From Anaerolineales bacterium HSG25 (lineage in GTDB: Bacteria; Chloroflexota; Anaerolineae; 4572-78; J111), in contig JAUCGA010000005.1 in NCBI GenBank assembly GCA_030377865.1, positions 46,789 to 110,788 of the forward strand: 64,000 nt of DNA. The letters are read 5' to 3'. Each line of letters starts with the position of its first letter. Position 1 is the first letter of the stretch. Below, piece after piece: positions 59,162-64,000 of the stretch. Below the pieces are notes generated by a model. The model was not told where the DNA came from and ran no database searches. It saw only the letters and a list, made by a program, of their open reading frames with translations. The position numbers were made by a program, and so were the translations under genes.

Positions 59162-59284
59162 GAATGTGGATTAATTAACTTGTGCAGATGGACGCTGTTC
59201 GTAGTGCCCAATAAATTGGGCACTACGAACCTAGCGGGCCTCTTGTCAAGCACTGAAACGCGCAACTTATTCAATCCCGATTCC
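59161..59284 (+). mobile_element. RG element (124 bp), TA-flanked
   Basis: GGAATGTGGATTAATTAACT to the reversed end GGAATCGGGATTGAATAAGT. TA at 59159-59160 and 59285-59286. Core hairpin GTTCGTAGTGCCCAA-TAAA-TTGGGCACTACGAAC. Confidence 0.8.
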
Positions 59285-59312
59285 TAACACTTGGCAGCCC
59301 AACATCTTGACT

Positions 59313-59405
59313 AGAGAAAGGATTTTTTTGATAGGATTAACAGAATTGACAGGGTTTTTTGCTTTTAATCTTGTTAATTCTGTTAATCCTGTCAGATATT
59401 ATCCT
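59313..59405. mobile_element. R155 core copy
   Basis: GATAGGATTAACAGAATTGAC and its complement AGTTAATTCTG-type arm flank a T-rich centre. The outer R155 termini are not present, so it is a truncated copy upstream of the cyclotransferase gene. Confidence 0.65.
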
Positions 59406-59433
59406 ATAATTAACCTAAACTAAAATTTTTGTA

Positions 59434-60945
59434 ATGAACCTCACCTATATAACAATAATCAAACGATTTGCCATTTTAACATTCATTGTCCTCGTTTTGG
59501 GCTTGCCGTGGCTCAATTTGGGCCTCAATACATCTCCGATTGCCCTAGCCGACAGCCCGCCCGCTCCACCAGTCTATACATACACAATCGTCAACACATA
59601 TCCGCATGATCCCAATGCCTTTACCCAAGGGTTGGTATATTTGGATGGTATATTTTATGAGGGAACTGGCTTGCGCGGACGCTCCTCGTTGCGGAAAGTA
59701 GTTCCCGAAACCGGCGAGGTTCTGCAACAGATTAATCTAGCCGACCAGTATTTTGGTGAGGGGATTGTGGTGTGGCAGGACAAAATCGTGCAACTGACAT
59801 GGGAGTCAGGAACGGGATTTGTATACGATAAAGAGAGTTTTGAGCGACAACAGAGCTTCACGTATCCCACCGAAGGCTGGGGAATTACCCATGACGGAGA
59901 GCGGTTGATTATGAGCGACGGAACGGCCAACCTCTATTTTTGGAATCCTGACACGTTGGATGAGTTGGGGCGGGTTGAGGTGCATGATCAACATGGCCCA
60001 GTAGTACGTCTAAACGAGTTGGAATATATAAACGGTGAGGTATATGCCAATATCTGGCAGAGCAACCGCATCGCCCGTATCGACCCTGATAGCGGCCATG
60101 TCATCGGCTGGATTGATTTGTCAGGCATATTGACCTTGCCGGACGGATATAGTCAGCCCTTGGACGTTCTGAACGGCATAGCGTATGATGCGGCGACTGA
60201 TCGGCTGTTTGTGACTGGCAAGTTATGGCCGAGCCTGTTCGAGATAAAACTGAATGGCCCACCTGAGCCAGATATAATTGGCGGATTGGTGGCCCATTAT
60301 CCTTTTAGTGGCACAATTGTTGATAACAGCGAGCAGAATCAACCCGTTACGGCACATGGTAACCTAACCTTTAGCATGGATCGATTCGGTAACTCCAACA
60401 ACGCCTATCAGCTTGATGGAACGGATGATTATCTGGAGATTCCTGACGCGGATAGTTTAGACATGGTTAGCGAACTGAGCCTTGTCGTTTGGCTCTATTA
60501 CGTGCCACAAACAAAGGCCGACAGCTATTACACCATCCTCGAAAAAAATGACACTACCAATGGCGATTCACCCTACGGCATGTGGCTCATCGGTGATACG
60601 GTTGAATTCTGTATCGAACCGGCAACCGACATGGGGCAACGCTGTCTCAATAGTACCATCAGCCTTGAGCCTAACCGCTGGCATTACCTCGTGGGTCAAT
60701 ATGACGGGACGCAATCTAGCTTGTATATTAACGGCAAGTTGGTTGAGGAGCGTACTGATGCTCAAAGTGCCATTGCCAAAAATGAGACTCAACTGTTTAT
60801 CGGTTCAGACCCACATCAACCAACGGTGCTGTTCACTCAAGGAGCTATCGACGATATACGAATTTATAACCGTGTTATCAGTCCGGCTGAGATTGAGACC
60901 CTGCATCAACAGGTTAAAACATACCTACCCATTATTGTTAAATAG
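59434..60945 (+). CDS. Secreted glutaminyl-peptide cyclotransferase with LamG domain
   Basis: A 503-residue exported enzyme. Signal peptide about 1-36 (I-A-L-A-D). Residues 45-285 match the bacterial/plant glutamine cyclotransferase family (five-bladed beta propeller): H-D-P-N-A-F-T-Q-G-L-V near 55-65, F-Y-E-G-T-G, G-E-G-I-V, T-W-E and G-W-G-I-T-H-D-G are conserved. It converts N-terminal Gln to pyroglutamate. Residues about 290-490 form a LamG/concanavalin-like domain (D-Y-L-E-I-P-D, W-V-Y-Y / R-W-H-Y-L-V-G-Q-Y-D-G). The last residues are T-Y-L-P-I-I-V-K, the C-terminal motif shared with other secreted proteins here. No clear ribosome binding site. Confidence 0.87.
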   Translation: MNLTYITIIKRFAILTFIVLVLGLPWLNLGLNTSPIALADSPPAPPVYTYTIVNTYPHDPNAFTQGLVYLDGIFYEGTGLRGRSSLRKVVPETGEVLQQINLADQYFGEGIVVWQDKIVQLTWESGTGFVYDKESFERQQSFTYPTEGWGITHDGERLIMSDGTANLYFWNPDTLDELGRVEVHDQHGPVVRLNELEYINGEVYANIWQSNRIARIDPDSGHVIGWIDLSGILTLPDGYSQPLDVLNGIAYDAATDRLFVTGKLWPSLFEIKLNGPPEPDIIGGLVAHYPFSGTIVDNSEQNQPVTAHGNLTFSMDRFGNSNNAYQLDGTDDYLEIPDADSLDMVSELSLVVWLYYVPQTKADSYYTILEKNDTTNGDSPYGMWLIGDTVEFCIEPATDMGQRCLNSTISLEPNRWHYLVGQYDGTQSSLYINGKLVEERTDAQSAIAKNETQLFIGSDPHQPTVLFTQGAIDDIRIYNRVISPAEIETLHQQVKTYLPIIVK

Positions 60946-60966
60946 GGCATAAAAAATCAAACATTC

Positions 60967-61069
60967 TGTAATGGTCAGACTGATGTTGAAAATGGAGTGC
61001 AACGGGTTTAGCCGTTGCCAAAAGCAATGGCTGAACCCATTGCACTCCAACATCATCTTGACCACTACA
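60967..61069 (-). mobile_element. R103 element with perfect 15-bp target duplication
   Basis: Exactly 103 bp, reverse orientation. Flanked by AAAAATCAAACATTC at 60952-60966 and 61070-61084. Hairpins GCAACGG-GTTTAG-CCGTTGC and GCAATGG-CTGAAC-CCATTGC. Confidence 0.94.
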
Positions 61070-61106
61070 AAAAATCAAACATTCTTATCTAAACCACTTA
61101 TGGTGC

Positions 61107-61197
61107 GTAAAAATTCAGTAAAACTGCCCTAGAAACCCGATTTCTTTGAGAAATCGGGTTTCTGACACTCTTTCTGGCGAGTTCACTGAATATTTAC
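61107..61197 (-). mobile_element. R91 element at the start codon of the first CNNM gene
   Basis: Exactly 91 bp. Flanks TATGGTGC (61099-61106) and TACGGTGC (61198-61205) match in 7 of 8. The left flank contains ATGGTG, the likely original start; the right flank now reads ACGGTG. Confidence 0.9.
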
Positions 61198-61201
61198 TAC
61201 G

Positions 61202-62557
61202 GTGCTACCTTTGCTTACGATTACACTTGTTATTACTCTTTTTATCCTTCTCAATGCCCTATATGTTGCGGGCGAATTTGCCGCAGTCAACGCACATCAA
61301 TCCCAACTCAGCGACATGGCTGATGAGGGAAATCGTCGAGCTACCTTTGTAAATGGTATTTTAGACGATGATTATCGGTTTGATATATTGATTACCACCT
61401 GCCAAATCGGTATCACTGCCTCCTCGGTGATGTTGGGTATATACACCCAACAGGCGCTAACCAGCTACCTTGAGCCAATATTTAGCCAGTGGCTTAGTAG
61501 CGGTACCCAAATTGTTCACCTCCTCACGATTGGCATTGTTTTACTGCTATTAACCAGCACACAGGTTATTATTGGCGAAATATTACCCAAATCAGTTGCT
61601 ATGCAACGTCCCGAAAAAACAGCCATCTGGTTGATATTGCCTCTGCAATGGTCAATGAATCTGCTCCGTCCTATCACTTGGCTATTTAATAACTCTGCAA
61701 ATTTGGTGTTACGGTTTTCGGGTGCAAAAAAGATGGTGGAATATGCCGGACATGTACACACCCCCGAAGAGATTGAGCTACTCGTTACAGAAAGCCACGA
61801 AGGCGGTCTACTCGACGCACAAGAGCAACGCTGGTTACGAAATGCGTTCCGATTGCGTGACCTAATCGCTCGGCAAGTCATGATTCCTCGCACACGTTTG
61901 GTCACAGCTCCTATTGAAAGCAACGTCATTAGCATCATCAACAAAGCAACCGAGGCCGGACTTTCCCGCATCCCCTTATATAGGAATACGATTGACAATA
62001 TCGTTGGTTTTGTCCACACCCGCGACCTATTCAAACTATATTTACAAAATGAGACTGATCCAAGCAAGGTGTTACGTCCAGTGACCCATGTCCCAGAAAC
62101 AATTCCAATAGCCGATTTATGGGCGACGTTGAATAAGACGGGTCAATATTTAGCGATTATTTTTGATGAATATGGCGGCACTGCGGGGCTTATCACCTTT
62201 GAAGATTTGTTAGAGGAGATTTTTGGAGAGTTCCAAGACGAGTTTGATAACGAGTTACCACTGGTTTCGTCTGACAAGGAGGGCCGAATTTATTTACGGG
62301 GCAGATTACTGGTCAGCGACATTAACGAATATTTGGAACTGAATCTGCCTGAAGATGAGGCCGATACCATCGGTGGGCTGGTCTTTGTGAGTTTGGGTCG
62401 CCCTCCCGAAATCGGCGACGAGGTTAAACTCGGCGAACCGCCGGTCATAATTCGGGTTGAATTGATTAAGGATCGGCGCATCGTCGAACTGTCACTGCAA
62501 AGTCAGCGGAAGTTTACCACCCATATTGGTGATTGGGAGGTGGCTGACCATGAGTAA
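61202..62557 (+). CDS. CNNM/CorC-type transporter with CBS domains, first copy
   Basis: A 451-residue membrane protein of the HlyC/CorC (CNNM, DUF21) family, thought to handle Mg2+ or Co2+ efflux. The DUF21 membrane domain is about 1-190 (A-E-F-A-A-V-N-A-H near 23, conserved G-E-I-L-P-K-S-V-A near 126). A CBS pair is about 215-340 (V-M-I-P-R-T-R-L and the later [13 protein letters not shown]). The CorC_HlyC domain covers 355-440. The present start is GTG at 61202, without a ribosome binding site. It lies inside the R91 target duplication, so the original ATG has been cut off; expression may be impaired. The stop overlaps the next gene's start by 8 bp. Confidence 0.9.
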   Translation: MLPLLTITLVITLFILLNALYVAGEFAAVNAHQSQLSDMADEGNRRATFVNGILDDDYRFDILITTCQIGITASSVMLGIYTQQALTSYLEPIFSQWLSSGTQIVHLLTIGIVLLLLTSTQVIIGEILPKSVAMQRPEKTAIWLILPLQWSMNLLRPITWLFNNSANLVLRFSGAKKMVEYAGHVHTPEEIELLVTESHEGGLLDAQEQRWLRNAFRLRDLIARQVMIPRTRLVTAPIESNVISIINKATEAGLSRIPLYRNTIDNIVGFVHTRDLFKLYLQNETDPSKVLRPVTHVPETIPIADLWATLNKTGQYLAIIFDEYGGTAGLITFEDLLEEIFGEFQDEFDNELPLVSSDKEGRIYLRGRLLVSDINEYLELNLPEDEADTIGGLVFVSLGRPPEIGDEVKLGEPPVIIRVELIKDRRIVELSLQSQRKFTTHIGDWEVADHE

Positions 62558-63950
62558 CCTTTTATTAGTGCTTACGGTATTCTTGCTCCCCACCATGCCT
62601 TTAGTCGATGGTTCCGTTGACCCTCTAACGATATTGCGTAGCCTGCTTTTCCCCATGCTTATTATCGTCCTAATTACCCTGCTAAATGGCCTATTTGTGT
62701 TAGCGGAATTCTCCTTAATCGGGGCGCGCCCTAGTCAACTAGAAGAGTTAGCTGACGATGAAAATCAAGACACTGAAAAATTACTTGGTATATTAAATCA
62801 CCCAGCCCGACAAAATCGTTATATTTTACTGGTTCAAATCGGTATTACTCTGAGCAGTATTGGGATAGGTATGTATGGACAAGAGCAGTTTGCGGCTCGA
62901 ATCTCACCCCATTTATCTGACGCTCCCCTATTAGAGATAACCAGCGCCCTCATTGCAACCTGTTTGTTGATATATTTTTACATCGTCATCGGTGAACTAG
63001 TGCCCAAGGCCATTGCCCTCTCAGCCCCCAATCGCTCCGTGATCGCGATTTTTCCCCTATTACGGTTAATGTATAGCCTATTACGACTACCAGTTTTAGG
63101 ATTAGACAAACTCAGTCGGATTGTGTTACACCTAATGGGTATCCCTCTCTCCAAGCGGCATGCCCGTCTCCACTCACTCGCCGAGTTAGAGCGTATCATC
63201 TCAGAAAGCGCGGATGAAGGGTTGTTCAAAGAAGAGGAAGAGGAGATTATCCTCAACATTTTTGACTTTGGTGACCGTCAAGCAGGGCAGGCGATGACTC
63301 CTCGTCCTAAGATTGATGCTATTCCACACGACATGTCATTGACCAAAACGTTAGCCTTGGTGGACAAAAATCAATACAGTCGTTTTCCGGTTATAAAGGC
63401 AGATTTAGACCATATTATTGGAATTTTACACATCAATGACCTGATGGGGCATGTCATGAAACACCAAACCGAAGAACGGTTCGATTTACGCCTACTTATC
63501 CGCCCCGCGCCGGTCGTACCAGAGCAGTTTGCGGTCGATAAACTGTTAGCCGCGTTTCGGCGACAGAGAATCCACATGGCGATTGTGTTAGACGAGTTTG
63601 GTGGCACAGCCGGAATCGTGACGCTGGAGGATCTGGTCGAAGAGGTGGTTGGCGAAGTGCGAGACGAATTCGACCGTGAAGCCGAGCCGTTTGTCAAGAT
63701 TGCACCCGGTGTGATCGAACTGTCAGGTCGGTATCTGCTGGCCGATTTAGCCGACAATGTTGCGCTAGGCCCAGAAGAAACATGGCCCGACATTGAGACC
63801 GTGGGCGGATTGATTACCACCAAACTAGGTCGTCCCCCTCGCATCAACGACCAAGTTAGCTATCTCGATATTACATTTCGTGTCCTTGCCGTTGACGGTT
63901 TGGCTGTGGCTCAAGCCCGAGTCGAGTTTTCGGTTGAGCCAAAATTATAA
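62550..63950 (+). CDS. CNNM/CorC-type transporter with CBS domains, second copy
   Basis: A 466-residue paralogue of the preceding gene. I start it at the ATG at 62550 with GGGAGG about 9 nt upstream; this overlaps the first gene's stop, so the two are translationally coupled. The DUF21 domain is about 25-215 (A-E-F-S-L-I-G-A-R, I-G-E-L-V-P-K-A-I-A). CBS repeats span about 235-365 (A-M-T-P-R-P-K-I and V-L-D-E-F-G-G-T-A-G-I-V-T-L-E-D-L). The CorC domain is about 375-460. Paired CNNM genes are common. The two proteins may form a heterodimer, but that is inference. Confidence 0.92.
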   Translation: MSNLLLVLTVFLLPTMPLVDGSVDPLTILRSLLFPMLIIVLITLLNGLFVLAEFSLIGARPSQLEELADDENQDTEKLLGILNHPARQNRYILLVQIGITLSSIGIGMYGQEQFAARISPHLSDAPLLEITSALIATCLLIYFYIVIGELVPKAIALSAPNRSVIAIFPLLRLMYSLLRLPVLGLDKLSRIVLHLMGIPLSKRHARLHSLAELERIISESADEGLFKEEEEEIILNIFDFGDRQAGQAMTPRPKIDAIPHDMSLTKTLALVDKNQYSRFPVIKADLDHIIGILHINDLMGHVMKHQTEERFDLRLLIRPAPVVPEQFAVDKLLAAFRRQRIHMAIVLDEFGGTAGIVTLEDLVEEVVGEVRDEFDREAEPFVKIAPGVIELSGRYLLADLADNVALGPEETWPDIETVGGLITTKLGRPPRINDQVSYLDITFRVLAVDGLAVAQARVEFSVEPKL

Positions 63951-64000
63951 AATTATAAATGGTAAATGGTGAATTATAAATGGTAAATTGTGGTGGTCAA
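63951..64000. repeat. AT-rich tandem repeat and start of an R103 element
   Basis: AATTATAAATGGTAAATGG-type repeats are followed at 63989 by TGTGGTGGTCAA, the left end of R103, cut by the window edge. Confidence 0.6.

Overview
The window reads as chromosomal DNA of a Chloroflexota bacterium, probably a filamentous Anaerolineae/Ardenticatenia-type lineage. This is an inference. It rests on secreted DUF11-repeat proteins, Thr/Pro-rich linkers ending in a Y-L-P-x-x-x-K motif, a RecG with a long N-terminal extension, an ILEI-domain membrane protein, a Uma2 nuclease and many FHA/Ser-Thr kinase proteins. I saw no rRNA, tRNA, CRISPR array, prophage or transposase gene.

Layout. 1-5.5 kb: 3' end of a metal ABC permease, an orphan LuxR-type response regulator, a stand-alone CZB zinc protein and a two-gene ABC-2 exporter. 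5.8-9.4 kb: an Lrp/AsnC regulator, a class III aminotransferase and an FAD-dependent amine oxidase. 9.7-24 kb: a TPR/FecR-like membrane protein, a lipoprotein, a broken DUF1566 gene, a repeat-domain secreted protein, an EEP-family hydrolase, a phosphomannomutase, a DUF11 protein and a Uma2 nuclease. 24.3-31 kb: a coupled pair (small helical-membrane protein and TPR protein), gene remnants and a 1000-residue GT-C-like membrane protein. 31.7-41.5 kb: housekeeping genes (coiled-coil protein, coaD, recG, degV, rpiA, tkt, an MFS carrier). 41.9-46.8 kb: potCBA without potD, a decapitated cupin and paralogous PD-(D/E)XK-like proteins. 47.7-59 kb: a phospho-signalling block (FHA-kinase-FHA, FHA, VWA-TM-FHA, PP2C-TM-ectodomain, DUF11-type surface protein, kinase-TM-ectodomain). 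59.4-64 kb: a glutaminyl cyclotransferase-LamG protein and two CNNM/CBS transporters.

The most striking content lies between the genes. Nearly every gap is built from short non-coding mobile-like elements in at least eight families. Several have exact lengths and exact target duplications that can be read here: 103 bp with 15-bp duplications (three copies), 91 bp with 8-bp duplications (four perfect, two at 7/8), 136 bp and about 98 bp with TA duplications, about 155 bp with 6-8 bp, 169 bp with 10 bp, and a TA-flanked family that sits on stop codons. Many are nested, so insertion order can be reconstructed. Several families share one architecture: an outer stem enclosing two hairpins whose loops are complementary to each other. 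Insertions have supplied a stop codon, displaced a start codon, added 54 in-frame codons to a membrane protein and interrupted a kinase remnant. The enzymes that move them are not in this window.

The second point of interest is the signalling block. Its membrane kinase and membrane PP2C phosphatase carry matching pairs of extracytoplasmic domains, which suggests an antagonistic pair sensing the same ligand.
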